Assembly: GCA_965214335.1 (NCBI GenBank)
Contig: CBDCBO010000005.1
Span: forward strand, 682,001 to 746,000
Direction of reading: 5' to 3'
DNA length: 64,000 nt
Source: Velthaea sp965214335
Lineage (GTDB): Bacteria > Vulcanimicrobiota > Vulcanimicrobiia > Vulcanimicrobiales > Vulcanimicrobiaceae
The translations under genes were made by a program, and so were the position numbers. The notes beneath the pieces were generated by a model. That model ran no database searches, was not told the origin of the DNA, and saw nothing but the letters and a program-made list of their open reading frames with translations. Positions 17,526 through 26,259 of this stretch are shown one piece after another (the first letter of the stretch is position 1; every line of letters starts with the position of its first letter).

Positions 17526-18744
17526 CGATCGCTATTGCCGCGCGGAGGGTGAGCTGGTCGTGGGGACTGTCCAAATCGAGACCACCGATCTCCGCGATTT
17601 GCCGCAGGCGGTAAAAAACAGTATGCCGATGCACGTTGAGCGACGCTGCGGCGACTTTGATATTTTGTCCGACGTCGAAGAAGAGGCGCAGCGTTCGGAC
17701 GAGTTCGGTTTGGTGCTTCTCGTCGTAACCGCGTAAGGGCTCGAGCACCCGGTCGGCAAAAACTTTCCATTCATCGCGCGTACCGTTACCGCGGAACAGC
17801 AGCGGATACACGCCCAAATCGTCGTGCGGCATCACCCGCGCGCCGCCGAACATCCGCCGCGCGATGGTGAGCGCTTCGCGGGCTTCGTCAACGCTTTGCG
17901 CGACGCGCAGCATCTCGGCGTGCTGTCCGACGCCGCCGACAATCTTCACGTCGATTCCGGCTCGCGTGATGCCGCGCGGAATGAGCGTCGCCGCGGTGCG
18001 CGCGTTCTGCGCATCGACTTCGTGCGGCGCCGGAACCAGAAACAGGAAGCCGCCGCCGCGTTCGATGACGACCACATCGCCCGTGCGCGAACCCAGCGTG
18101 TCGAGACACACGCGCCGGATCTCGGCGTTCTTTTGCAACGCCGTAACTTCGTCGAGCCCTTCGCCTTCGATGGCAACGGCGACATAGCCCGGAGCGAGCG
18201 CGATGCCGCGGGCCGTGGCATCTTCGCGGGCCTCGATCGGGTCGTCGTAGGCACGCGCCAGCAGCCGGTCCCAAAACGAGCGCCGCCGACCCTTACTGCC
18301 GCCGGTGTCGCGTGAAAGTTCAACCGCCACCGAGGCCGCCGTCAGGCGAATCAAGCCGTGTTTGCCGTCGAGATTTCCGGTCGCCGGGAAGATCGAGAGC
18401 CAGCCGAGCCGTGCTTCACCGGCGCGAATCGGAAACGCCCGCGAACGGGCGTCGGCCGGTGGGCTAAGATTCACGCCATCCGCTACGTCGCTGAGATCGC
18501 GCGGCAGTAATTCGCGGACCGACGGCGGCACGGAACGGTCGCCGGTTCCGGCCAGCGCCAAATGGCGCCATTCCGCATCTTCGATAAGAACGGCCGCATC
18601 GAGCATCGATGAAAGATGTCCGGCCAGCGCCTGCGCGCCGCCGCCGCCCGCGGCAATCCGCGCCAAACCCTCCGCGAATGCGAGCAATGCATCCGCGCTG
18701 TCGCGCCGAACCCGCCGCGCATGAACAACGCTCTCTCCTTGCAT
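17509..18744 (-). CDS. PucR/CdaR-type transcription regulator
   Basis: 411 residues from an ATG at 18744. The C-terminal helix-turn-helix of the PucR family is clear: FFDVGQNIKVAAASLNVHRHTVFYRLRQI, where Arg/His-rich turn residues are typical. A GAF-like N-terminal segment and the GGDEF-like CdaR middle domain (ALTIARRMFGGARVMPHDDLGVYPLL) precede. The gene overlaps glnA by 17 bases, and this pairing of PucR with a glutamine synthetase is common in actinobacteria-like genomes, implying nitrogen or amine control of glnA. Its start overlaps the divergent membrane gene by 24 bases. Confidence 0.82.
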   Translation of the reverse strand: MQGESVVHARRVRRDSADALLAFAEGLARIAAGGGGAQALAGHLSSMLDAAVLIEDAEWRHLALAGTGDRSVPPSVRELLPRDLSDVADGVNLSPPADARSRAFPIRAGEARLGWLSIFPATGNLDGKHGLIRLTAASVAVELSRDTGGSKGRRRSFWDRLLARAYDDPIEAREDATARGIALAPGYVAVAIEGEGLDEVTALQKNAEIRRVCLDTLGSRTGDVVVIERGGGFLFLVPAPHEVDAQNARTAATLIPRGITRAGIDVKIVGGVGQHAEMLRVAQSVDEAREALTIARRMFGGARVMPHDDLGVYPLLFRGNGTRDEWKVFADRVLEPLRGYDEKHQTELVRTLRLFFDVGQNIKVAAASLNVHRHTVFYRLRQIAEIGGLDLDSPHDQLTLRAAIAIDALGS

Positions 18745-19050
18745 TACGTTCTCGCTTTCCTCGTGGCAGCAAGTGCTGTCCTGTTGATTTGGTGGCCCTG
18801 GGGCCGGCGCGTGATGCTTTACCTGCTTACCGTACACATTCTCGTCGGCGGCTGGGTTCTGTCAACGCATCTCCGAGCGCCCACGTTACACTATGTATTT
18901 GCATTACTGGGCTGGTTCGGCTACATGGCGGCCAATGGAATCGGGCGCCGAGCCGGTAAGGAGAATGTGGCACTGGCAATCACGATCTTCTCGAGTGTCA
19001 TGGTGTTGATTGCCTTTGCAATCGGTCAGTGGGCGGTGAAAGCCTCCTAA
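18721..19050 (+). CDS. Small four-helix membrane protein of unknown function
   Basis: 109 residues from an ATG at 18721. Four hydrophobic segments: about 8-24 (YVLAFLVAASAVLLIWW), 33-48 (LYLLTVHILVGGWVL), 57-72 and 84-103 (ALAITIFSSVMVLIAFAIG). No charged pore motif is evident. It converges on the transporter gene at 19058 with a seven-base gap. I do not recognise the family. Confidence 0.65.
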   Translation: MNNALSLHYVLAFLVAASAVLLIWWPWGRRVMLYLLTVHILVGGWVLSTHLRAPTLHYVFALLGWFGYMAANGIGRRAGKENVALAITIFSSVMVLIAFAIGQWAVKAS

Positions 19051-19057
19051 CCGTGCG

Positions 19058-20416
19058 TCAACCGCCGGCGGCGTTGCCTTCGAGAATGGTTTGGATCGTC
19101 GATACGACCGTGAGCAGTCCGACAATGGCTACGGTGGCCCAGGCAATGGCGTTGAACGCGAAGTTGTTCACGTACGCGCCCATCAGCCGCGGACGATTGA
19201 TCAGCAGCAGCATGAGTACGAGCACCACCGGCAGCAGAACGCCGTTGAGAACCTGCGAATAGAAGATGATGCCGACGAGCGGCGCGTTGGGGATGAGTAC
19301 CAATCCAGCCCCGATCGCGATGAGCCCCAAGTAGAGTGAGTAAAACACCGGCGCCTCGCTGAATCCGTGCTGCACGCCGGATTCAAAACCGAACGCTTCA
19401 CACACGTAGTACGCGGTCGATAACGGCAGAATGGAAGCCGTGAACACCGCGGCGTTGAGCAAGCCGAGGGCAAAGAGTAATGACGCGTATTTTCCGGCTA
19501 GTGGGGTGAGGGCCGTAGCGACGTCGCCGGCGTTCTGCACGTTGAGCGCCGGGGCTCCGGGCGCCAAGTGGGCATTGGCCACGAAGATCGTTGCACCGCA
19601 GGCAACGATGATGAAGTATGCGATGACGTCCGTGATCACGGCGCCCGTGATGACGTCGATGCGTGAGAACGGATAGTCTTTGATGCGGATGCCTTTCTCG
19701 ACGACTGCCGATTGAATGTAAAATTGCATCCAGGGCGAGATCGTGGTGCCGATGACACCGATTGCCGTGAGCAAGTACGCTTGAGTCGGCTTGAAATGCG
19801 GCAAAACGGTTTGTCGCAGTACCTCGCCCCAGGGTGGATGCACGAGAAATCCGCTCACGACATACGCCAGATAGACTACGCAAAATGCGAAGAAGATTTT
19901 TTCGACAACGCGGTAGTTGCCGCGCGTAACCATGGTAAACACCAACACGGCCGCCCCGACGACGAGCACGTATTTGTTGAGGAACGGCAGATACTGTGCG
20001 AACACCGGCGCAGCGTACGCAATTCCGGCAAACTCCGCGGCGGTATTTCCAAGATCGCCCAAGACGAATAAGAGCAGGACGAAGAACGTGACCCGGACGC
20101 CGAAATTTTCGCGGATGAGATCGGCGAGCCCCTTACCGGTAACCGCGCCCATCCGCGCGCACATCTCCTGGGTAACGATCAGCGCGAGCGTCACCGGAAT
20201 GAGCAACCACAGCATCGAGTACCCGAATTGGGCGCCGGCCAGCGAGTACGTTTGTATTCCGCCGACGTCGTTATCGGCGTTGGCGGTGATGATGCCGGGG
20301 CCGATGACGGAAAAAAACATCAGCAAGGTGCGCCACCGGCTGGGGCGAGCGGGGCTGGCGGTGATTGCCGGATGATCCACGGCGCTAGCCGAGCTCGGCG
20401 CGGGTCTCGCGCGCAT
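19058..20416 (-). CDS. Nramp-like metal transporter with altered metal site
   Basis: 452 residues and about eleven transmembrane helices. The first helix has PGIITANADNDVGGIQTYSLAGAQFGYSMLW, where normal Nramp proteins have DPGN; here the loop reads DNDVGG. The sixth-helix segment normally MPHN is TISPWMQFY, so the metal-selecting methionine is absent. Such changes are known in Nramp-related proteins that carry Mg2+ rather than Mn2+/Fe2+. It starts 32 bases inside the end of the MgtE-N/CBS gene upstream, which supports a magnesium link. Metal specificity remains inference. Confidence 0.85.
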   Translation of the reverse strand: MRARPAPSSASAVDHPAITASPARPSRWRTLLMFFSVIGPGIITANADNDVGGIQTYSLAGAQFGYSMLWLLIPVTLALIVTQEMCARMGAVTGKGLADLIRENFGVRVTFFVLLLFVLGDLGNTAAEFAGIAYAAPVFAQYLPFLNKYVLVVGAAVLVFTMVTRGNYRVVEKIFFAFCVVYLAYVVSGFLVHPPWGEVLRQTVLPHFKPTQAYLLTAIGVIGTTISPWMQFYIQSAVVEKGIRIKDYPFSRIDVITGAVITDVIAYFIIVACGATIFVANAHLAPGAPALNVQNAGDVATALTPLAGKYASLLFALGLLNAAVFTASILPLSTAYYVCEAFGFESGVQHGFSEAPVFYSLYLGLIAIGAGLVLIPNAPLVGIIFYSQVLNGVLLPVVLVLMLLLINRPRLMGAYVNNFAFNAIAWATVAIVGLLTVVSTIQTILEGNAAGG

Positions 20417-21710
20417 GCCGTTTGGTAAAGCGGGGCAATTTGCGCTTCAGCCGCTCGGGAATGATCGCATCGATCGCATCGTCAACGGTGACGATCCCGC
20501 GCATGATACCTTGCGCGTCGAGTACCGGGCAAGCCAGCAGATCGTACCGTGCGATCAGCGAGGCGACTTCGTCGGCCGTAGCGTCGGCGCCGACGCTGAC
20601 GACTTCGGTGACCATCACGTCGTCCACGGTCGCGCCGGGTTCGGCGAGCAACAGCGATCGTAAGCTCAGCACGCCGAGCAATTTATCGGCTTCGTCGGTG
20701 ACATACAGGTAGTACACGAATTCGGTGTCTTGCGCGATCTCACGAATTTTGGAGATCGTCGCGCCGATCGTTCGATGCGGATAAATCCACAGGTAGTCCG
20801 TCGTCATCAAGCCGCCGGCGGTATGTTCGTCGTAGCGCACGAGTTCGCGCAGATCTTGGGCCGTCTCGGCGTCCATCTCGGCGAGTAGTTCATCTTGCCG
20901 TTCGTGCGGCAGATCGCCGAGCAAATCCGCAGCGTCATCGGAATCCATTTCCTCGATGATGTCGGCGGCGCGTTCGGTTCCCAAATCGTTGATAAGCGTG
21001 CGTTGGATATCGGCGCCAAGGTGTTCGAGTGCGTCGGCCGCCGCTTCGTCGTCGAGCGACCCGATAACGCGCAGCGCATCTTGAGCCGATAGATCGCCGA
21101 TGATCTCCGCTAGATCAGAGGGGTGCAGCCGCGCTAACCGGCTGCCGCTGACCGATAGTTTAATTTCGCTCGGATTGAGATCGCGTATCGGCGCCACATT
21201 GTTCCAGGCGATGAGCGTACGCGGCACGCGGTCGACCAAATCGCGAGCGAAGCGACCGACGCCCAAGCGCCGCAGCAATCCGGCAACGCCGACCTCGGCG
21301 GCGACGACGCGCAATGTCGCGCCGGTCATTGCAAGTTCCAGATCGTTGATGCGTACGACTTTACGGCCGTCGACATCGACGATTTGTTTGTCGAGCAAGT
21401 CTTCGGCTAAATATAACGCCGCGTCGTCGGCCGGCGATTCAATTGTCGGCATCGCGTCGAGTATGAGCGGGCCGCCGTGGTCGATGGCGACATCGGCAAT
21501 CGGCACGACGCGCATACCGGCCTTGGTTTTGATCTTAACGGAATCGATGCGTGGAAAGATATCTTCGGGATGGCTAACGATGAAGTCGACGACTTTGCCG
21601 ATCGCCGTCCGTTCCGACGCGCCTTTCACGATGACGGGCAAGCCGATGAATTCGGACACAAATCCGTCGCGAAAGCCGTACGGGGCATGCGGCCCGGCGG
21701 GGCGGCGCAC
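20385..21710 (-). CDS. Soluble PRC-barrel, MgtE-N and CBS domain protein
   Basis: 441 residues from a GTG at 21710 with GAGGG upstream; sequence further upstream in the same frame is only a shadow of the preceding gene. Order: PRC-barrel type domain (about 18-110, FIGLPVIVKG, GKVVDFIVS), a second PRC-like part, the MgtE cytosolic helical superdomain (about 180-300, LHPSDLAEIIGDLSAQDALRV, EEMDSDDAADLLGDLP), and a CBS pair (about 305-420, MTTDYLWIYP, VMVTEVVSVGADAT). In MgtE these domains sense Mg2+ and gate the pore. Here there is no membrane part, so it probably acts with the Nramp-like transporter encoded just downstream. Confidence 0.85.
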   Translation of the reverse strand: MRRPAGPHAPYGFRDGFVSEFIGLPVIVKGASERTAIGKVVDFIVSHPEDIFPRIDSVKIKTKAGMRVVPIADVAIDHGGPLILDAMPTIESPADDAALYLAEDLLDKQIVDVDGRKVVRINDLELAMTGATLRVVAAEVGVAGLLRRLGVGRFARDLVDRVPRTLIAWNNVAPIRDLNPSEIKLSVSGSRLARLHPSDLAEIIGDLSAQDALRVIGSLDDEAAADALEHLGADIQRTLINDLGTERAADIIEEMDSDDAADLLGDLPHERQDELLAEMDAETAQDLRELVRYDEHTAGGLMTTDYLWIYPHRTIGATISKIREIAQDTEFVYYLYVTDEADKLLGVLSLRSLLLAEPGATVDDVMVTEVVSVGADATADEVASLIARYDLLACPVLDAQGIMRGIVTVDDAIDAIIPERLKRKLPRFTKRHARETRAELG

Positions 21711-21712
21711 GT

Positions 21713-22189
21713 TCAGCCCTCTCTGCGCGCCGCAGCCATGACGATCGCGATGAGTCCGAGCAAGACGACGCCGCCGTACACCAGCGTCGAACGGCTGTGT
21801 AGCGCATGATACTGAGCCGATGTCACATCGCTGACGCCGGCCATCGCGGGCACGATCGTGTGCGCTTGAAACCAGGCGAGGCCGAGTGCCGCGGCAACCA
21901 GGAGCGCTCGGACGAAATCGAAGATGCGATCGCCGGCTTCGCGCGAGCGCCACAACGCCATGATGATGGCGATGCCGCCGCACACGTAGCCCACGATCGT
22001 GAGCGCGGCCAGGATCGCCGCCGTTAGCGCCGCAAACCGGCCGACGTCGAGCGGGGCCACGATGCGGAATGCAATCGGCGCGAAGATAAAGGCAAAACCG
22101 CACAATGCGCCGAGCCATAGTCCGAGCGCCGGAATTTCAATCGCTGCGAGGATGCGATCGATACGGGAGCGATTACCTGTCCACATCAC
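21713..22189 (-). CDS. DUF4149/TMEM205-like membrane protein
   Basis: 158 residues; start at the first or second ATG. Four helices are visible: AIEIPALGLWLGALCGFAFIFA near the N-terminus (the typical ALGLWLG opening), a second ALTAAILAALTIVGYVCGG, a third after RAL and a C-terminal VYGGVVLLGLIAIVMAA. The family includes the motif ALHSRSTLV (often A-x-H-x-R-S). The function is unknown; metal efflux links have been suggested for relatives. It ends three bases before the MgtE-N/CBS gene starts, so the three genes form one operon. Confidence 0.78.
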   Translation of the reverse strand: MMWTGNRSRIDRILAAIEIPALGLWLGALCGFAFIFAPIAFRIVAPLDVGRFAALTAAILAALTIVGYVCGGIAIIMALWRSREAGDRIFDFVRALLVAAALGLAWFQAHTIVPAMAGVSDVTSAQYHALHSRSTLVYGGVVLLGLIAIVMAAARREG

Positions 22190-22215
22190 CCCGGTCGTTA
22201 CGTTCGAGGAGAACC

Positions 22216-22971
22216 ATGGACCCGCTCGATTTCATCATCTCCCTGGCGCGCGAGGCGGGGACGCTGTTAGCCGAGCGGATCGACGGGCCGCGCGAGATTG
22301 CCTATAAACGCCGCGCCGATTTGGTTACCGACGCCGACCGCGCATCCGAAGCGCTGATCGTGGAGCGCATCGCGGCTTCGTTCCCGAACGCCGCGATCTT
22401 AGGCGAAGAGGGTGGCGTATATGCCGGAACCGGAACCGAACGCTTCATCGTCGACCCGCTCGACGGCACGACGAATTACGCTCACCGTTACCCGCTATTC
22501 TGCGTGTCGATTGCGTACGAGCGAGACGGCGTGCTGGAGGCCGGTGCGATTTACGCGCCGATGCTGGGCGAACTCTTTGCCGGGCAACGGGGCGCCGCGG
22601 CCACGCTTAACGGCAAGCCGATTCACGTGTCACCGATTGCAGCGGTCGCGAACGCCCTGGTCTGCACCGGCTTCGTGCCGAGCCGCTACGAGCGCAACAT
22701 GCCGAATTTCGACACGTTATCGTCGGCCGCGCAAGCCGTCCGGCGCGACGGTTCGGCCGCGTTGGATATTGCGTTTGTGGCCGCCGGACGCTTCGAGGCG
22801 TTCTGGGAGTGGGATCTCAAGCCGTGGGATGTCGCGGCGGGCGCCGTCATCGTGGCTGCCGCGGGAGGCGTGGTAACCGCCGTCGAGGGTACGCCCTTGG
22901 ACATTGCCGCCGGGTCGGTGCTGGCGAGCAACGGGGCCGTGCACGCCGAGATGCGGTCGCTGCTGGTGTAG
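22216..22971 (+). CDS. Inositol monophosphatase family protein
   Basis: 251 residues from an ATG at 22216 with GAGGAG upstream. Hallmarks: VTDADRASEALI, GEEGG, the lithium-sensitive metal-site motif DPLDGTTNYAH, and WDVAAGAVIVAAAGG with the third metal ligand. It would remove phosphate from myo-inositol-1-phosphate or a related monophosphate such as histidinol phosphate or a sugar phosphate. Divergent from the membrane protein gene. Confidence 0.9.
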   Translation: MDPLDFIISLAREAGTLLAERIDGPREIAYKRRADLVTDADRASEALIVERIAASFPNAAILGEEGGVYAGTGTERFIVDPLDGTTNYAHRYPLFCVSIAYERDGVLEAGAIYAPMLGELFAGQRGAAATLNGKPIHVSPIAAVANALVCTGFVPSRYERNMPNFDTLSSAAQAVRRDGSAALDIAFVAAGRFEAFWEWDLKPWDVAAGAVIVAAAGGVVTAVEGTPLDIAAGSVLASNGAVHAEMRSLLV

Positions 22972-22972
22972 T

Positions 22973-23521
22973 TCAAGCGCCGTTAGCGGCGGCACGTTCC
23001 CAGCGCACGTTGCGAGGATCGTCGGCGTTCGTCGGGATGAATGCTAATTTGGTTAGCAATGCAACCGACGGCGTATTGCGCGCGTCCACCGTTGCCGCAA
23101 CGTGCGGCACGCCGCGCGTGGTGAGAAAGGCCAGCATTGCGGCGACCGCCTCCGTCGCGAAGCCGCGTGATTGGAACGGCCGGCCGACGACGTAGCCGAT
23201 TTCGGCGCCGCCGTCAACCGAGATGGTCGCTTGAACGAAGCCGATCGCGTCGGAGGCCGGCGGCAATACCAGCGCCCAATTCAGCCACAACTCCTGTCCG
23301 TCCGGCGATCGGCGCGAACTTAGCCGGCGGTAACGTTCGCGCAGTGCCGCTTCACTGTGCGGCGCCGGGTGCTCGGTAAATTGCCACATCGCCGGATCGC
23401 TCAGCAGCGGGTAGAGTGACGTCGCGTGCGCTTCGACCAGCGGCTCGAGAACGAGCCGCTGGGCTCGCAAACGCGGACATTGTGCGGCGTCGTCGGCGCA
23501 CGGCGGCTCGCGGTTCGACAA
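22973..23521 (-). CDS. GNAT acetyltransferase, RimJ/RimL-like
   Basis: 182 residues. The acetyl-CoA fold is recognised from RLVLEPLVEAHA at the start, GFVQATI, the EIGYVVGRPFQSRGFATEAVAAMLAF block that contains the R/Q-x-x-G-x-A pyrophosphate loop, and ARNTPSVALLTKLAF at the end. The target is a protein N-terminus or small amine. It lies 11 bases after kynureninase and could be co-transcribed, but a role in kynurenine metabolism is not implied by sequence. Confidence 0.85.
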   Translation of the reverse strand: MSNREPPCADDAAQCPRLRAQRLVLEPLVEAHATSLYPLLSDPAMWQFTEHPAPHSEAALRERYRRLSSRRSPDGQELWLNWALVLPPASDAIGFVQATISVDGGAEIGYVVGRPFQSRGFATEAVAAMLAFLTTRGVPHVAATVDARNTPSVALLTKLAFIPTNADDPRNVRWERAAANGA

Positions 23522-23532
23522 AGGTCGCGCGA

Positions 23533-24687
23533 CTAGGTTCGCAAGCGATCGAGTTCGTGAAAGAAGTTGGCGATCTCGTCGTCGGTGGTGTAGAAGTGCG
23601 CGCTAACCCGGATCCCGCAGCCCGGCCGGTAGTCAACGAGAACGCGTCGCTCGATAAGCGCGTTTACGATGCGCGCGCCGTCGGGCACGTCGATGCCGAT
23701 CCAGCCGGTGCGCGCCTGCGGATCGAGCGGCGTGTTCACGCGCAAACCGCGCCCGAGCGCACCGTCGACGATGCGGGTGGTGAGCCGGATATTGTGTTCG
23801 CGAATCGCGGGTAGGCCGACTTCGCGAATGAGATCGTGTCCGGCTTGTGCGACGAGGTAGCCCGGAATCGTCGGCGTGCCGGTCGCCCAATGCAGCGCGC
23901 CCGTGGCGTAGCGGATCGGGGCCGGCTCGAATGCGAACGGCTCGGCGTGACCGAACCAGCCCGTCACGGCCGGTTGCAGTGTCGCCGCATGACGCGGTGC
24001 CGTGTACAGAAACCCGCAACCGGGGCCGCCGCACAGCCATTTGTGCGATCCGCCGACGACGATATCGACGTCGAGATCGAGTACGTCGTATGGAACGATT
24101 CCCGTTGTCTGATACGTGTCGAGCACCACGAGAGCACCCATCTGCCGGGCCCGCGCAACGATAGCCCGAACGTCGATGAGCGCACCGGATTGATAATACG
24201 CGTGCGATAGAACCACGACCGCGGTGCGCTCGGTGATGGCCGCGGTGATGCGCTCGGTGGGAATCGTCATGCCGTCGTCGGTCGGCACGGCGCAGGTGAC
24301 GGCACCGTACCGCTCCCACGCGTTCCAAACGTACGTCAGCGACGGAAATTGCAGCGCTTCGTAGACGACTTCGTTGCGCTCGGGACGGAACGGGATTGCC
24401 GATGCGATGGCGGCTTGCGAGAGCGCGACATTGGGCACCAGCGCGACCGAATCGGGCGGCGCGCCGATGATCGATCCGATGCCGTCAGCGATGAGGCGCA
24501 CCTGTTCGAGCCAGTGCGGCCACGCCTCGGGGCCGTGCGCGGCCCAGCTGTCCCAATAGCGTTCGAGTGCGACGCGCGCGGCCAGCGGCGGCGCGCTCAT
24601 CGAATGGCTTACTAGCCACGTCGTATGTTCTAGACCGCCGAAGCGCTCGCGCAAGCGCGCGGGAGTGGTCGCCGTGCTCGTCGCCAT
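23533..24687 (-). CDS. kynU: Kynureninase-like PLP enzyme
   Basis: 384 residues from an ATG at 24687. Class V aminotransferase fold with the kynureninase features SHAYYQSGALID, VVLDTYQTTGIVPYDV (PLP-binding Asp) and the lysine in GGSHKWLCGGPGCGFLY, plus a C-terminal domain ending near RVSAHFYTTDDEI. It would cleave kynurenine to anthranilate and alanine. It follows tryptophan dioxygenase by 67 bases on the same strand, which supports the role. A cysteine-desulfurase relative is the main alternative. Confidence 0.85.
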   Translation of the reverse strand: MATSTATTPARLRERFGGLEHTTWLVSHSMSAPPLAARVALERYWDSWAAHGPEAWPHWLEQVRLIADGIGSIIGAPPDSVALVPNVALSQAAIASAIPFRPERNEVVYEALQFPSLTYVWNAWERYGAVTCAVPTDDGMTIPTERITAAITERTAVVVLSHAYYQSGALIDVRAIVARARQMGALVVLDTYQTTGIVPYDVLDLDVDIVVGGSHKWLCGGPGCGFLYTAPRHAATLQPAVTGWFGHAEPFAFEPAPIRYATGALHWATGTPTIPGYLVAQAGHDLIREVGLPAIREHNIRLTTRIVDGALGRGLRVNTPLDPQARTGWIGIDVPDGARIVNALIERRVLVDYRPGCGIRVSAHFYTTDDEIANFFHELDRLRT

Positions 24688-24754
24688 AGTCGCGCCTTCG
24701 CAGGGCGGAACGAGCGAACCTCGGTAACTTGCGATCGGCGCATGGCGCCGGCGT

Positions 24755-25525
24755 TCACGCGCCAAGTTCCGTTCGAACGGCCCACAACTCGGGGAAAAAG
24801 CGCTTATCCAACGTCGTGTGCAAATAGCGTGCGCCCAGCGATCCGCCGGTACCGGTCTTCATGCCGATCATGCGCTCGACCATGCGCACGTGCCGGCCGC
24901 GCCAGAGCAGCATGCGTTCGTCGAATTCGATGAGGTCTTCAAGCAGCATATACAACGCGTAGTGTGCTTCTTCGTGTTCGTAAATGGCCTTGAACGTTTC
25001 GATGAGCGCCGCCGGTGAATCAACGCCGAAGCCATGCCGCACGAGCAGGCTCTTGAGCGCGTCGTACAAAGTCGGTTCCGCCAAGCGGCGTTCCAGTCGC
25101 AGGCGTTCGGCGCTGGTCGGATCGAGGAACTTCAAGTAGCTCGTCTTCGGTAATCCGCACAAAAACTCGATCTCCCGGAATTGCGCCGACTGAAAGCCGC
25201 TGGCCGGGTTGAGTCCGTCACGGAAAGAATTAAATTCTTGCGGCGTCATTGTTTCCAGTACGTCGACTTGCTGCTCGAGAAGGCGCTGAATCGCGTGGAT
25301 GCGGCGAAATTGTTTGGCGACGCGCAGCAGTTCGCCGGCTGCAAGATTTCGCATCGCCGCCTCGATCTCGTGCAGCATCTGTCGAAACCACAGCTCGTAG
25401 ACCTGGTGAATGATGATAAATAATAGCTCATCGTGATGCGGTGGGCTGCTGCGTTCGTGCTGCAGCGAGAGCAGCTCGTCGACGCGAAGATACGAGCCAT
25501 AGGTGAGCGCCGAATCGGTGTCCAT
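24755..25525 (-). CDS. kynA: Tryptophan 2,3-dioxygenase
   Basis: 256 residues from an ATG at 25525; upstream in-frame sequence does not match the family. Heme enzyme that opens the indole ring of tryptophan to N-formylkynurenine. Motifs: YLRVDELLSLQ, HHDELLFIIIHQVYELWF with the distal histidine, NSFRDGLNPASGFQS, the proximal histidine in WRGRHV, and GTGGSLGARYL. It leads the small operon kynA-kynU-GNAT. No kynurenine formamidase gene (kynB) is in the window. Confidence 0.95.
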   Translation of the reverse strand: MDTDSALTYGSYLRVDELLSLQHERSSPPHHDELLFIIIHQVYELWFRQMLHEIEAAMRNLAAGELLRVAKQFRRIHAIQRLLEQQVDVLETMTPQEFNSFRDGLNPASGFQSAQFREIEFLCGLPKTSYLKFLDPTSAERLRLERRLAEPTLYDALKSLLVRHGFGVDSPAALIETFKAIYEHEEAHYALYMLLEDLIEFDERMLLWRGRHVRMVERMIGMKTGTGGSLGARYLHTTLDKRFFPELWAVRTELGA

Positions 25526-25600
25526 GCCGATGTGCGTTTGACGCGGCGGTGAACTCGACCTCAGTGGGTGTCCGATCGACGCGAGCGGAATGTTAACGCC

Positions 25601-25873
25601 ATGCGAATGCGCTTTGAGTTCAGCTTGTATGCGATTCCGCCCGAGGATGTGGCCGGCGGTGTTGACCCGACGCTTGCGCTCATGGGGGCGCAGGGCTGGG
25701 AGATCCGCGGCCTCACTCACGCACCGGGCATTGGGCTAACCTTTGCTTTGCAACGCCCGCTCGATGAGGAAGTGCCGTTGCCCGACGGGCTCACGCTAGC
25801 CGCAACCCTTGATGAACCGCTTACCGCCCCGCACGCAGACGAGCTCGAAGCGTTAGGCCGACCCGTACCTTAG
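25601..25873 (+). CDS. Small DUF4177-like protein
   Basis: 90 residues from an ATG at 25601; a GTG at 25568 is less likely. It begins MRMRFEFSLYAIPPED and has the core ALMGAQGWEIRGLTHAPGIGLTFALQRP, which is the layout of DUF4177 proteins (LN-x-LG-x-x-GWEL ... F-x-RP). These are small single-domain proteins of unknown function. It is divergent from kynA (75-base gap) and overlaps the opposite-strand gene at its end by four bases. Confidence 0.55.
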   Translation: MRMRFEFSLYAIPPEDVAGGVDPTLALMGAQGWEIRGLTHAPGIGLTFALQRPLDEEVPLPDGLTLAATLDEPLTAPHADELEALGRPVP

Positions 25874-26070
25874 CTTGCGTTCGCGATGGTAGCCGGCTGT
25901 CCGCACGCCGGACACATCAGTGTCGGACCCGATCGCACGACGTGCGTGCCGCACCAATGCCGTCCGCAGGCGCACGAGTAACGTGCATGGCCGCGGCATG
26001 GCGCCGCGATCCGGGTCGTGCCGGAGCATTGTAATTCCGGCCGAGTCGCCGTTTTCGTCGCACGCTCCAT
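25870..26070 (-). CDS. Small cysteine-rich zinc-ribbon-like protein
   Basis: 66 residues. Cysteines and histidines are spaced as paired sites: C25-x2-H28, C33-x-C35, C40-x2-H43 and C53-x2-C56, plus C15, so one or two zinc sites are likely. The Cys-rich core is CRGHARYSCACGRHWCGTH. It has no good ribosome binding site and another frame of similar length overlaps it, so the gene call is moderate. No family recognised. Confidence 0.45.
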   Translation of the reverse strand: MERATKTATRPELQCSGTTRIAAPCRGHARYSCACGRHWCGTHVVRSGPTLMCPACGQPATIANAS

Positions 26071-26259
26071 GTTCTACACCATCGACGAACCGACGCCGAT
26101 CCTTTGGCGAACCGCCGGCGGCGTGCAGAATCTTAACTGCAAAACGGCGGGTCATTCGAGAAGACGAAAAAGCCGCTTCCAGCGATTCTTCTTCTGGGCG
26201 CTTCGTTCTTACCGCCTGCCCGAGGGATAGCCGATGCGACGATTCATTCCGGTGAGATC

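Noticed and set aside
20228..20428. Small plus-strand frames inside the Nramp gene
   Set aside because: They are complements of membrane helices with no start support.
21711..22118. Upstream extension of the MgtE-N/CBS protein
   Set aside because: The sequence is Arg-rich shadow of the DUF4149-like gene; a GTG with a good ribosome site at 21710 fits better.
25853..26155. 100-codon minus frame overlapping the zinc-ribbon-like gene
   Set aside because: It lacks the paired cysteines of the other frame and has Arg-rich shadow composition.
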